Shown: positions 22,390 to 35,379, counted from the first letter of the stretch. The stretch is DNA of 64,000 nt from Acarospora socialis (GCA_025617375.2 JAMYGW020000003.1:558001-622000); one strand, 5' to 3'. The notes: a model not told the origin generated them from the letters alone. Numbers and translations are program-made.

Positions 22390-24561
22390 ATCTCAGTCTT
22401 TGAACATGATTCATCAGATCACTTAGCAATCTCATTGTCATCATGAACTTATAAACTAAAGTGCTAGATCTGAAAGAAATCTCTATGAATATATAGTCAG
22501 ATTTTTTCATAGATAGATTCTTAGCAACTACATACTTCATGAACACAATACAATTCTAATATCACAGATTCAAATCTGTGAGTTTAGATGATAAAAAGAT
22601 GTTGAAATTAATTGTAGTCAATCTTAATACATCTGCATCAGACATCAATGCAGTGAATAAATTGATTATGATTAACTTAAATAGATTACAGACTAATAAA
22701 TAAGACAAGATTAAGCAGTTCTAACATATTAAGATCTTCATTAACAAAACAGACAAATCAGCAGAGAACATCTTAACTAAGAAAGTCAGAACATTCTTGT
22801 GCATTGAAATTTCAAAGAGAAAGTAAAACAATGATGATGACAAGCAAAACTTGAATAAGTTCTTGTTCAAGATATCAAAAGTCATGCTAACATTAATCAT
22901 TTTCACAACAGATAAAGAAGATCACAACAACATCAGATCTAACATTTCTACATTTGTTATCTATGCTGAAGCAGTGAAAGATTCAATTTAAAAAAGAATG
23001 TAAAAGAATGTTATTCATGCAGAGTTAACAGTTTTGACAGCAAATGAAATCTAAGAAGAAGTTGTGTCATTAAAGAATGCAAACATTGTGACAAACAAAT
23101 AAATGTTTAAATTCAAGCTGAACACTGATGAATCTCTGAACAAGTTTAAGACAAGAGTTATGATGAGAAATTTTTTTCAGATGTATAACATTGATTATGA
23201 GAACATCTTCACATCTACTATTAAATTTGACACTTTTTGAGTCTTTCTAATCATTGTCACACTTAAGAATCTGAAGTATCATCAAATAAATGTCAACAAT
23301 GTTTTCACAGAATTTTTTTTTCAAGAAAACTATCTACATAATGATTTCTTCTGAAGTCAAAGTTACATTTAGTTGTGTATTGTGCATACTGCACAGTTTC
23401 TATAATTTTAAATAAGCTGTACAGAACTAACATAAGTGATGTATTAATAAGTTAAAGAAATTAAACTTTCATTAAAGTGATATGAAATCTTGTCTTCTTA
23501 TTCACAGCATTAAAAAGATCATGCTGTTTCTTTATGTAAACAATATCATTGTGATTTCAGTGAATCTGTTACATGTTCTCTGATTTAAGCAAGTTCTTAT
23601 GAAGATGTTCAAAGTTAAGAACTTGAGAAAAACACAAAAAATTCTTGACATTCAAGTTACACACAATCACAAGAGAAGAACTTTGCATCTGAATCAAACT
23701 CACTATGTAAATAAGATGCTGAAAGATCTTCATATATGATCTGATAAGCACAGAGTCACTGAGATTTTACTTAATAAATATGATATTCTTTATTCTGCTG
23801 ATTTAACTGATCAAAAAATAGATTAAAGACAGTATCAGCAAGCAATTGAAAGTCTGATGTATGCAACAATTCATATTTAACTGAACATTGTCTTTAATCT
23901 AAATCAACTAAATCAATATTTCAGTGATTCTGCAGAACATTATGAATATATATTTAAAGAACTATTACAGTATGTCAGATTGATCATCAATCTTAATATA
24001 GTGTATGAGTTTAGTGAAAGTTAATTCATACTTAAATACTCTAACTTAAACTATACATCAAACAAGCAAGATCAGAAGTTCATTTTAAAACATGTCTATA
24101 TGCTTAAAAATGAATTAGTATTATGAGCAAGTCAAAAGCAGAAATCTGTTATCACATTAATCACTGAGATCAAGTATATAATCATGTCAATATGCACAAA
24201 GACTGAAATCTGACTCACTCAGATGCTGAGAAACATGAGTATAAGTAAGCATCTTGAAGACAACTCATACTGTGTAAACATTAAAGAAGATAAAACTCAT
24301 CAGATCACTTTATTTCTTCAGTTCAAAGAAGACAATCAAGTTGTTTTGATTTTGATCAAAAATGCACATGTGTATGAGCAATTAAAACACATTGATGTTG
24401 TTTATCATTATATTCATGATCTGCAGAAGAAAAATCAAATTCAGATGAACTTTGTATTTAGTTGTAACATAATAACTGATGAATTAACTAAGTTCTTATT
24501 TAGACAGATCTTTGAGTGCTTTATTAAACAGTTGAAATTTACTGTCAATGAAAGTCAATAG
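22390..24561 (+). pseudogene. Copia RT and RNase H region, degenerate
   Basis: Read through stops, 23090-23400 gives the Copia RT start (FKLN.DESLNKFKTRVMMRNFFQ..IDYENIF). It continues HQINVNNVFTE, then LFLYVNNIIVIS at ~23527 (the YVDD site reads YVNN). The RNase H part ends in an open frame at 24223-24561 (LRNMSISKHLEDNSY ... FLFRQIFECFIKQLKF). The stop at 24559-24561 is 22 bp before the 3' LTR. The product would have been the C-terminal half of a Copia polyprotein. No integrase or gag is recognised upstream. Confidence 0.82.
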
Positions 24562-24828
24562 ATGCAGTGTCACTGAGTGAAAGTGTTGAGAAGTATGATG
24601 TTTTAGCTGCTTCTATTATTTTAGTTAGCTTTAATGTCAGAGATTGATCTGTATAGTGAACAAAGTTAACTGCAGTCAACTTCATTTAACAATTTCTACA
24701 ACTTATGTTGATCACAATCAAGATAATTGACTCATGTTGACTACAGTCAATCTTAACAATGTACATTTCACTAGATAGACAGTATAGCACAAGTATTCTT
24801 TAAATCTTTCACTAGATTCAATAATTCT

Positions 24829-25085
24829 GATGCTTTATTTTGATGTTTAATTTTAATACTTTGTTTTAATGTTTCATTCTGATGCTTTGTCTTGATGCTT
24901 TGTTTTGATGCTTGATGATGATGCTTATGATATTGCTCAATTTTATTGCTTATTTTTATCACTCAATTTTGATCTTTTGTTTTGATACTTCATTCTAATG
25001 CTCAATTTTAATCTTTTGTTTTGATGCTTTGTTCTGATGCTCATTTTATTGCTTAATAATAATGCTTATTTATAGTGCTCAAAGC
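24829..25085 (-). repeat. 13-bp-unit array in reverse orientation, right half
   Basis: Continuation of the TTTTGATGCTTTGTTTTGATGCTT-type array (14905-15452) on the far side of the Copia insertion. Confidence 0.8.
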
Positions 25086-25924
25086 TAACTTTACATTCTA
25101 AACTCTCACAATGATAAAATTCTCAGACATTAAGTTTTTACTTTTCTCTATCATACAACTTGTCTTTATTTTGTCAACAGACTCAAAAAATATCTTAAAT
25201 GTTGACTCTGATTATTGTAATCATTATTATAAGTTATTATATGATTTAAAAAAGATATTTAATGAGTATTTAAACAACTCAAAAACTATACAGACATGAA
25301 AGAAACATCAGAAACTTAAGAAGAATGAAGACTTCAGATAAATTGAACATACAAAGATAATAGAGTACAGAGTTGTGAAATGAAAGAGAGACACAATGAA
25401 AAAGTTAAAAAAATATAAAACTGTGAATTCTACTGTACAGAAACTCATGAAAGAGAAGATAAAAAAAGAAGTTTTGAAGAAGCAATACAATTGTAAAATA
25501 TTTGATAGATTTCAAGAATTATAACACTTTGTTATAATGCTTCTAACTATTTGCAGCTGTCTATTATGAAGATGAGCTTAGAGCTTGTTTAATGAAGCAA
25601 AAGAATCAAGCTTAAATTGATGAGAAAACTGAAAAGAAAAAATTATATACTGATGTTTTGACTCTGAAAGAAAAGCATGAGTTTAAAAAATCATGACAAG
25701 AGATATACTCTATATCAGAGTTTTATAGTTTCTCTTACTTTTTTTTAAAATATTGACAAAGATATTATCATCAATGAAAAGTACAGCAATATCAATCAGC
25801 AGATTGACAAATGTTTTATTGTTGTAATAAAACATTAAAAAAAATTATTGATCTTACAAAAAAGCAGAAGCTATGTAATGCTGAAAATTCTGATTTTGCA
25901 AAGACAATATATCTTTTCTATAGT
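25086..25924. other. AT-rich segment without a recognisable gene
   Basis: Contains short open frames (for example 25111-25299, plus strand, hydrophobic start) and lysine-rich translations around 25300-25500, but no domain I recognise. CG, CC and GG are nearly absent. It is most likely an eroded transposon. Confidence 0.35.
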
Positions 25925-26480
25925 ATTATTTTTATTTTTATTCTTCATTCTATGCATGCAGCTATAAAAGCTATGGCAGTTAATAGACATATAGTGAAAG
26001 ATGTAGACACAAAACAAAACTCAAAATCTTGTACATGTGAATAATCAATCTGAATGCTTTTTGATCACTTCTGTTCAGTCAACCTGATGCTGATTGTTAA
26101 TCAATATCTTTTTTCTTTTCTAAATCTCATCTTCACCCTCAACTTCTTCTAATAACCATTTTCTAGTAGCTACTTTGGTTTTTTTCAAAAACAGCAAAGT
26201 AGCTTTGATTCCTTTCTTGGTAGTAAACAGCACCTTTGCTGTATATGGCAAATTGATGTTTCTGAGCTGATTTTTCAGCTCAGTTTGCTTCTTTTTGTTA
26301 TATTGACAGGCTGTCAACAAATGCTCTGAGATTTGATCTTTGTTGCATGCATCATTGCATTTCTTGCTGTTATAGTCTGGCAGTCTATGCAAGTATGCTT
26401 TGAAATAGTCATGACCTAGTTTCATTTGTGTAAAAGTAGCAAATGAAAGTCTGTCTGCACTTTTCAGATCTTCTTTGATG
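25925..26480 (-). mobile_element. 5'-truncated LINE copy D
   Basis: The 3' end of the LINE family on the minus strand: a T-rich tail at ~25925, 3' UTR, and the ORF2 C-terminus up to IKEDLKSADRLSF. There homology stops and the (TTA)n tail of copy C begins at 26481. The two copies are head-to-tail, so one inserted at the tail of the other. Confidence 0.85.
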
Positions 26481-26717
26481 TTATTATTATTATTATTCTT
26501 CATTCTATGCATGCAGCTATAAAAGCTATGGCAGTTAATAGACATATAGTGAAAGATGTAGACACAAAACAAAACTCAAAATCTTGTACATGTGAATAAT
26601 CAATCTGAATGCTTTTTGATCACTTCTGTTCAGTCAATCTGATGCTGATTGTCAATCAATATCTTTTTTCTTTTCTAAATCTCATCTTCACCCTCAACTT
26701 CTTCTAATAACCATTTT

Positions 26718-29700
26718 CTAGTAGCTACTTTGGTTTTCTTCAAAAACAGCAAAAGTAGCTTTGATTCCTTCCTTGATAGTAAACAGCACCTTTGCTGTAT
26801 ATGGCAAATTGATGTTTCTGAGCTGATTTTTCAGCTCAGTTTGCTTCTTTTTGTTATATTGACAGGCTGTCAACAAATGCTCTGAGGTTTGATCTTTGTT
26901 GCATGTCCCATTGCATTTCTTGCTGTTATAGTCTGATAATCTATGCAGATATGCTTTGAAATAGTCATGATCTAGTTTCATTTGTGTAAAAGTAGCAAAT
27001 GAAAGTCTGTCTGCACTTTTCAGATCTTCTTTGATGTGAAAACTAGGTGTTTGATCAAACTGAGCATAATATCTTCCTTGAGTTGTCTTTTTCCAGTGGG
27101 TGGTTCAGTTTTCCAGTGCTTTGACCTTGATTTTGTGTTTGATATAGCTAATAGATGTAAATCTATCAATATCTGATGAAATTGACTGCTTTGCACCTGA
27201 TTTTGCAGCTTTATCTGCTATTTCATTGCCTTTAATGTTCTCATGTCCAGGGACCCAATGAATATGAGGTGTAACTTCATAATCTATGAGTTTTTGAAGA
27301 GTTTCTTGACATTTAATAGCTAGATGCTGTCCAGATCCTTGATTTGTGATTTGAATTCTTTGTATAGCTGCTTGATTGTCTGAAAAGATCCATATGTCTT
27401 TGATTCTTTGATATTTCATGATTTCTTTGAGGCTTAACTTCAAAGACTGTGAAATTCCAAACAATTCAGCATCATAGACTTCCATGGTGGTTTCTAGATT
27501 TCAAGATTGTTGATGTATAATATCTTTATACATGTAGCAAAGACCTGCACCTAGATTTTCATCTAGTTTTGACTCATCTGTGTACAAAACAGCATTTTTA
27601 AACTTGGTTTCCTTAGAGAGAAGTGTTTCTAGTCTCTTTAGATGTTCCAAAGTAGCTAGTTTCTTGTCAGATTTGCTGATTTGAATGTCTATTGTGGGTG
27701 AAACACTTCATGGTGCACAGTGTGACTCATTTTGAGTTGAAACCTCCAAATTTAGTGTTTCTGGTAGATATTTGCAAATGCTATATAGCACTTTAATCAA
27801 CTGAGTTGGGTGTTTCTTCTTAATGAGAGAGTTTGGATGTTGATTCCAGTCAAGATAATGATTTTCATCAATATCACATCCAGTTCCAAGTTCTGGTGGG
27901 TAGGTGTATGGAGTTCTTTGTCTAATTGGATGATTTTCTGACAAAGTAGCTATTCTTAAAGCATATAGCTCTGTTTTTTGATCAAGTCTAAATCTGAGTG
28001 GTAATATAGCTGATTCTAGCTTCATAGCAGCTGATGATGAAGACCTAAATGCACCTAGAATTTTTCTAGTTGCTGAATTTTGAAGTTTTTGAAACAGCTT
28101 TTCAAAATTCTTTTGTTGTTTCCACCATACTGGACTTCCATAGTCACTTATAGATGTGATGCAGGCTGTGTACAGTTGTTTTTCAGCTGATGTTGATAAA
28201 CCCCATTCAGAATTCATCAGTCTATGTAGCAAGTGCAAGATTCTAGTTGCAGAGGCTATTTTCTTTTGCACATGTGTCTTAAAAGACATTTTAGTGTCAA
28301 ACCAAACACCTAGCCAGCATACAACTTTAGAAGGATGTATAACAGTGTTATTTGGTAGTTTTACTGTTGATATAGCTTGATTTTCTTTCTGAAAATGAAT
28401 GAGTTCTGATTTGCTGTCATCAAATATAACTGCATTTTCTTCAGCCCATTGAAATGCAGTTTTTGTGACTGATTCTAGTGTTTTGCTGTTGTCTGCAGCT
28501 GTTTTTCCTTCCACAATAATAGCCACATCATCAATATAGCTTGGTAGCTTTAGTTGAGTGTGTTTATTGTTGATTTTTGTGAATAGAAATCGCATATAGA
28601 TCAAAAATAGCATTGGTGATATAGGTGATCCTTGTGGAATTTCAGAATTGACACTTTGTGAGTGATTTTTTTCACCATCAAAAGCTAGAGCAATTGTTCT
28701 ATTTGTAAGAAAGCATTGCACCCATTTTAGTACAGTTTGTGGTAAATGTAGTCTTTTCATGACTTTTAGCAGTTGATTTAAAGACACATAGTTAAATGCA
28801 CCCTTAACATCCAAGAATAAAGCTGTCAAGACTTTGTTGTTGTTGATTGCTTGTTGAATGTCATGTGTTAAACACATAGCTGCATTCACCACTGATCTTT
28901 GCTTTCTACCACCCATTTGCTCATGATATAGCAAGTCTGTGGTTTCAGCCCAATAGGAAAGTCTTGTTGTCATTATCTTTTCAGATATTTGCCCAAGCAA
29001 TTTAGTAGAGTGATTGGCCTATATGCTTTGGGTATTGAATAGTCTGCTTTGTCTTCTTTTCTTAGAATTGCACCAGTTCCTTGACGCCAGCATACTGGAT
29101 GATAGCCTTGATTTATTAAAACTGAATAAACAGTGTGAAATAACTCAGATATAGCTTGATATGCATGTTGAATTATTAAAAAGGACAATCCATCTGGCCC
29201 AGGTGCTTTCTTTGTTGATGAAGTCATAATAGCTTGTTTTATTTCCTTAGAAATGACTGAAAACCATGGTTTTGTGAGACTATTATCACATTCTAGCTCA
29301 ACTGGACTTGTTTGAGGTGGTTTTGGAAACATAGCTTCAAGAAACAAGTCACATTTGTCTTTAAATGTGAGTCCCACTTTGTTTTCATGCTTTATAGGAG
29401 GTGTTTTCTCTATTTTTCGTGGTTTAGTGTAATGATATGCTGTAAAAACATCTTTTCCAGCTGCACCTTGCAGAAAAGTAGTCCATGAGGTATGTTTGGC
29501 TTTCTGAATTGCGTGAAAGTATCTATTTCTTGCATTTCTGAATTGATTTCAGTTTTCTTGTGATTTGTGATGTTTTCAGTATCTTCTAAAACCACTCATT
29601 TCAGTTTTAAGTACTGATAATGATTCAGATCATCATACTTTGACTTTTGAACAAGGTTTTCTCTTTGGTATATGCTGATCTGCTGCATTTGCTATCAGAT

Positions 29701-30592
29701 TTCTGAGAGAAATAGTCATTTCTTCTAGATTTTGATCTGATAGATGTTGCATTAAGCTTTGAATTTGAACACTGGTTTGTACTGAGTTTATTTGCAGAGT
29801 TTCTGCAAATTTAACCCAGTCTGCTTTGTCTATATTGTATGATGCACTCAGTGAACTTTCAATTCATTCAGACTCATTTGCAGTTATTTGAAACTGAATA
29901 ACTTCATGGTCTGATTCAGACTCCATGTCTTGATTTACTTGTCAATTTCTGATGAAATTGCAAAGTAAGAGTGTTGCAAAAGTCAAATCAATCACTGATG
30001 TGGCATTTTCTGAGTGATGTGTATAGGTGTTTATGTCTGGTGTATTTAATAGCTCACAGTTGTGAATTTTCAGCCAGTTTATCAAAGAAGTAGCTCTTAT
30101 AGAGTTTTCTATTGATGAATTTCACCATGCATGATGTGCATTAAAATTTCCACAGATAATAGCTCTTTGTGGTAGTTGAATTGCTGTTAAACATCTGTCT
30201 ATGATTCATTGATCATTGTTGATTTGCTGTGACTTTTCATTGTATATGTTAAGTAACAGTGTACTAGAAATTCCATTTGCTGAAATACTGAGTATTTGCA
30301 AATCTGAGTCTTTTGACAAGTCAGGTCTTGATATACACACTAAATCTTGTTTAGTTTTAGACACAAATGCCATAGTTCTAGGTCTAATATCTAGATTAGA
30401 TGTGGGTATCAAACTAGTAAAAGATGAATGTGAAATAGTGGTTTTGTTGTCTCTTGCAACCCATGATTCTTGAAGAAGAACTATGTCTGCAGTTTTTGTA
30501 GCTGAATTCAGACATGAGTACATGACATTCATAGATCTTGCGCAGTTGTGTTGTAGAATGGTGATTTGTGATGAATTTGTTGTGTTATTCAT
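26718..30592 (-). pseudogene. LINE copy C ORF2
   Basis: The longest surviving piece is 29000-27708 (430 aa), covering most of the RT and the following linker. It includes LDVKGAFNYV, GSPISPMLF and YIDDV, and keeps the Trp at ~28129 that is TAG in copy B. RNase H is open from 27485 to 27105. The frame is interrupted by TGA codons at the same sites as in B around 30137, 29870, 29633 and 27707. The ATG overlaps the ORF1 TGA as ATGA (30592-30589). Confidence 0.9.
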
Positions 30593-32178
30593 GACATTTT
30601 CATAGATAGTGGATCTGCTGTTGAAGAAATAGGCTGTAGTGCTTTGAAAACACTGCATTCTGCACTATTTGCTTGATGTTTCTCACCACAATTGCTGCAT
30701 TTATAGACTATATGTGCGCAAGTGGTTTCTTTTGACTGTGTGAGACAAAGAAAACAGTCATGTTCTCTAGTATTGTGGTTTCCTGCACAGAATTGACATG
30801 TGTCTTGATTTTTACATACTTTTTGAGTATGTTCAAACTTTTAACACTTTCTGCATTGATCTGTTGGTTTGCAAGTGTTGTAGACTGCAGTTCTAACTGA
30901 TGTTTCAGCAATTATCAGTCTGTTTCTGAGTGCTTTTTGAGCTTCTTGTTCTGATTTGACTGTCAAGACAATAGATGCATGCTGTTTTTCCTGTCTGACT
31001 TCTTCTGAAGTAAGTCAGCATGGTAAAATAGCTAGTTTGATATCTTTGTTGAAGGTTTCTACTTCATCTTTGACTAGTTGCATGTCTTCTTTGCCGTTGA
31101 AAATAGCTGTGGGAATTCCATGTGCTACTATTTTGTACCACTTTTCATCCTTTTTGATTTCTATGAATTCAGATGATGAATTCCAGATTTGTTGATGTTT
31201 TAGCAAGTCTTCTGCTGTGCCTTCACTGGTTGTGAGCACTATACTAGCTTTGGATTGTGAAATGGCAACTGTGGAAACCAGCAAATTGTCTATTTTTGCT
31301 GTTTTAAGTGCGTTGTTGATTTTGTTGCGCATGTCTATGGCATTGATAGTAGTTGTGAGTGTTTTTGACTTTATAACTAGACGTCTTTCTCTGAAAGTAA
31401 TGGGTTTATCCACTACTTTTGACTTTGGTGCTTTTTTTTGAACAGTTGTCCATGAGTTTTGAGCATTTTGATCTTTGCTGCTTGCAATTGATGCATATGT
31501 TGCTGATTTCACTGTTTTTGTTGATGTTGACTGTCCAAAGCTGGTTTTGTTTGTCTGTACAAAGTTGATAGAGTTTGTTTTGTTTGTCTGAAAGACAAAT
31601 GCTGGTTTCTCTGTGGTTTCTGACTTTGTTTTAGACATTGTGTGAAGAATTTTGTCTAGTTTGATGTTGACTTCATCTTTGAAGCTGTCTAGTTGTTGTT
31701 GAACATCTAGTTTCTGATGAAATGCTTCATCTGACTGTTTGAGTGAGTCTAGATTTGCATTTTGTCTTGCTTGATTCAGTGTCTTGATGCTAGTTTCTAG
31801 TTCTTGTTGAACTATGAGGTTTGTGAATTGCTAAATAGCTTGCTTGAGGTAGTTTCTGGCTTGTTGAAGTAGTTTGTCACCATTTTGGCTTTTTGGGTGT
31901 AGGTTTGTGCAGTTTGCATGATGAGTTTCATGCTGATTTGGTTCTTCATCAGAAGAAATAGCTTCTAGCACTGGGCTGACAATGGCTCTTCTCTTTTTAG
32001 ACTTTAGAATAGTCTTTTGAGAGGGTTTCATGGTGATTTGTGATCCCAACAGGTCTGGTGAACTCATAAAGAGTTGTGGAAGTGCTGTTTTTGGTGATTT
32101 TTGTTGTTTTGTGGGTGTTTTTGGGTTTTCTATGTTGAAATCTTGCATGAAATCGCTGGAGTTCAGTGTGAAAGCCAT
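30589..32178 (-). pseudogene. LINE copy C ORF1
   Basis: MAFTLNSSDF at 32178, first open block to 31831, second block 31638-31015. The second block encodes a 207-aa sequence identical to that in copy B. Zinc knuckles follow to ~30660. One copy-specific stop is near 31832 (CAG>TAG relative to B); the knuckle TAA at ~30843 is shared. Confidence 0.87.
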
Positions 32179-33366
32179 GATATGAGGTGTTTTTGGGGTC
32201 CGTCCTGTCCAAATTCAAAATCCTATCCAAATCCAGGTCCAGAAGGTCTATGTCTAGCAGTAATTATCTAGTTTTTGAAGGTAAAAACTAGATTTTCCTG
32301 AGGTTCTAGATTATAGAAGCTTTGGATTCTTATTTCATCTAGAATAGACTGTACTCAATTGTCTAATTCAGATGTTGCTTAATATCTCAATTCACCTAGA
32401 GTAGATAGACTCTACAATAGACTTTTACCAGCTCTACTATAAGCAAAACTGTACTATAAGTCACTCAACCACTAGGTCTTGGGGCAGATGTGTTTAGGGC
32501 AAGATTTTCATGTGAAGTCTCATATTTATATCTCAACTACTCAGACAACATTGTTTGTCAGTCTGAGCTTTTACCAGCAGATAGAGCTAGAAAATAGCTA
32601 CCTGCTTATACTCTTCACTAGGTCTTTGTGAGATGCTTCTAGTGTAGGGTATGTCTTCACTGGTAGGTTCTTTCTGCATGCAAAATGCTAATCAATTGAC
32701 AGAAGAAATGCTCAGATTCCAGCTAAATCCGTCAAGAAATGGCTATTTTGCGGCTAGTTTTTGCGGAAACTGCGTGCAGTTGCTGGAATTGAGCGATTTG
32801 GTGTAATTCAGCCTGTAACGCTTAGAAATTCGACCTGAAACGCTGGTTTTTGGGCGAAAATAGCTGAAAAGTAGTCGATTTTGTTGATAAAATAGCTTGT
32901 TTTGATGGTGGAGCTATGTAGGTATGTTGTATGGTGCGTGAATTGATGTAGCTTGGTGTGTATAGGCTGGAATCGCTGTGTAGTTGGCGTAAAAGTGGTG
33001 TTTTTGGTGTTTTCTTGGTTGTTTTGGTGTTTTTGGTGTTTTGGTGTGAGTGAGGCTTAGTTGAGGTATCTGGTGATGCTTGGTGCGCAGAAATTCTGTC
33101 AAGCAAGCTAGGAAAATTAAGCGAAAATTTGCAAACTTCAAAAACTAGATACTAAGGGGTACAACTAAACAGTCCAACAACTTTGTGAGCAATAAAGATA
33201 TCAAAAAGCAGTAATAGTATGAATTTTAGAAGAGATCAAGGTGAAGAAAACTGTTGATTCAGAATTTTCAAAGACGCGTTGGTTGTGGCGATGTTGATGT
33301 CCGAAATGTTGTTTTGGTTTTTTGGGAGGAGGTATGCGAAAAATTTTGGGAGAATGGTAATTGAGG

Positions 33367-35379
33367 TCCCTCACCACCAGTATTGATGATGAAGATAAGC
33401 TGTTTTGAGGGTTTATGAAAGTGAATGAGATGAAGAATTTGCTCTATTCAGAATTTTGATAGCTGGTTTGGTTGTGATTCTGTGGTTTTTACTTTTCTGA
33501 TGATAAGTGAACACACTGTTATAAAACTATAAACTAACTTGTTCAGATATTATTCTTGCTGCAATTTACATAAAATGAGTTATTCAGCAAAAGAATATGA
33601 TTCTTATTAAGAGATACATGCATAACTGAAATATTGCATCAAAAAATGTAAATTGAAGTAAAAATGATTAAAATTACTTCAGAAATACTGTGTTCTTGAT
33701 GTGATAAATAATAATTTTAGAATGAAAGCAATATCTTTGTTCAATATATAATGCTTATTTATAACACTCATGTATCATACTCTTTCAACTCAAATTCTTA
33801 AATTCTAACTTAAGAGTTCACTTATTAATCATAATCATAATCATTAAAATCTGAACTAAATATCTGAACTGAATTAAAGCTTTCAAATCAAATCTGATTT
33901 GAATCTTCAAACTTGAATACTCAACTCAGTCTGACTCAGCTCAAAAGCTCAGTTCAAGTTAATCAGAGTTAATTTGATTCAGCAGTCACTCTATTCATAA
34001 TATCTTCACTTAAAATATATTCTGAATCTCTTCACTGACTTAACTTTGAAGATATCATTGTTTATTACAAAAAAGATAAGATAATTAAGCAGAGAAAATA
34101 TAGAATCATTATTTTCTTTATCAATAATCAATGTCTTCTTAAAGACACACAGATTAGTAACAAAATATAATTCAGCAGCAAATCAGCATTGCTTACATTT
34201 GTGAATTATTATCTTTATCTTTTATATAAAGAAGTATGATCTTCATAAAGATCATGTTAGATTTTTCAAAAGTCTCATTGAAAGCAATAATAATGATGAA
34301 ATGCTGATACAGAAATGCTTAAGTCTTCTTAGTCTCAGCATTACAGTCATCATTAATATCACAATCATTGTTATCAGTATGATACATTAAGCTGAGATCA
34401 CTATCACTATTATTTTCACAGACAATGCTGAAATTATTGTTGCTGTTATCATCAAAAGCTGTGCTGAAATCACTGTTAAACTTATAATCAGAATTAATGA
34501 ATATTACAATATCATCAATGCACTTACAGTGTGTATCTCTCTCTGTGTTCATATCAATGTTGTTTAACTAATATTTTACATTAATTTGATCATCATTGAT
34601 CAGCTTGTTCAACTTCTTGTTAAGTTTGACTTGAGTATTGAATAATGAGCATGATCAACAATCAAAAAAAACAGCTGTAAGAAGCTCTGCAGTCATCTGA
34701 ATTTACTGATGCTTATTTTTGTATGTTTAATTATTAAGAACTCAGTGTGTGTAAAGAAAAAGATGAAAATTGTTAAGATTAATGACAGATTTCTTTTTGA
34801 GCACAGTACAGAGATGATACTCATCAATGAGCAAGTTGAGATACTGTGTATAGTTAAAACATCAGTGAAAATTCTTTTCAGATTCAAATAATTAAGTTAT
34901 TTACATTGTGTATATCTCTTCTTTCATGCTGATTAAAGTCTTAATCAATTTTATCAAAAATGTACATGTGTAGAATTCATCAGTAGTTCTTGAAACTGAA
35001 GATTGTCTTGATTCTGTTGTAGCAATTCAATGTTTATCTTTAGAAGATCTTGAAATTCAGTACTTGTGCTGCTTTGAAGAAGATCTCAAAGTTATGATTA
35101 AGTTCATCACAGAATTTAATTAATGAATTAGTGACAGCAGCAAATCATGATCAAAGATATTTTATCTTTTTCATTTTCTCAATATAGATAACAGACTCTT
35201 CTTTGTGTTGTTTGCAGTCTTTGACTGTGTTCAGTCTTATATTACAAGCTCTTAATGCTGCTGAAAATAATAGTTTGATGATAATCTGTTAATTTTGTGA
35301 TTTTTACTGATTATTATGTGTAATGATTAAACAAGAGCTCAAAAGAAAGAAACATAGATCAAAAAAGTCTTGAGAAATC
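33367..35379. other. AT-rich segment with a shared LINE-2 piece and a MITE end
   Basis: 33385-33480 is the complement of ~4350-4470, a piece of another dispersed element. 33880-33987 contains the GACTC/CTGACTCAG words of the MITE family and ends TCACTCTA, the complement of TAGAGTGA, so it is probably one MITE end. The remainder (33.5-33.87 and 34.0-35.37 kb) holds only short frames, such as an acidic Asp/Asn-rich one at 34552-34319 on the minus strand. I recognise no domain. Confidence 0.45.

Larger units (their letters stand above)
15453..24823 (+). mobile_element. Copia-type LTR retrotransposon, nested and degenerate
   Basis: LTRs at 15453-15692 and 24584-24823 are each 240 bp and start TGTTGAGAAGTATGATG. 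The 3' copy ends TTCAATA, one C>T step from TTCAACA, the mirror of TGTTGA. The target duplication is ATTCT (15448-15452, 24824-24828). Right after the 5' LTR, ATTATGAGCTCAG resembles the half-tRNA-iMet primer site of Copia elements. Only the RT/RNase H half of pol is recognisable (22.4-24.56 kb). The 5' half is lost or replaced by a Gypsy (16.5-22.3 kb) and a SINE (15839-16314). Confidence 0.9.
26481..33366 (-). mobile_element. Near full-length LINE copy C, inverted partner of copy B
   Basis: Same architecture as copy B. ORF2 is at 30592-26718 and ORF1 at 32178-30589; the two ORFs have the same lengths as in copy B. The tail is (TTA)n on the plus strand. Its 5' leader (~32.7-33.37 kb) retains many CpG, CC and GG dinucleotides where copy B has TpG/CpA. 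The endonuclease Asn (GNFNAHH), the TAA in the first zinc knuckle and the TGA in HAWW are shared with B. Confidence 0.93.

Noticed and set aside
6076-33366. The inverted LINE pair as an assembly artefact
   Set aside because: The copies have different tails ((TAAA)n versus (TTA)n), different flanks and many private substitutions, so they are two real loci, although long reads should confirm the arrangement.
34319-34552. Asp/Asn-rich 77-aa ORF as a real protein
   Set aside because: Its composition follows from CG/CC/GG depletion in the surrounding sequence; there is no domain and no neighbouring gene structure.
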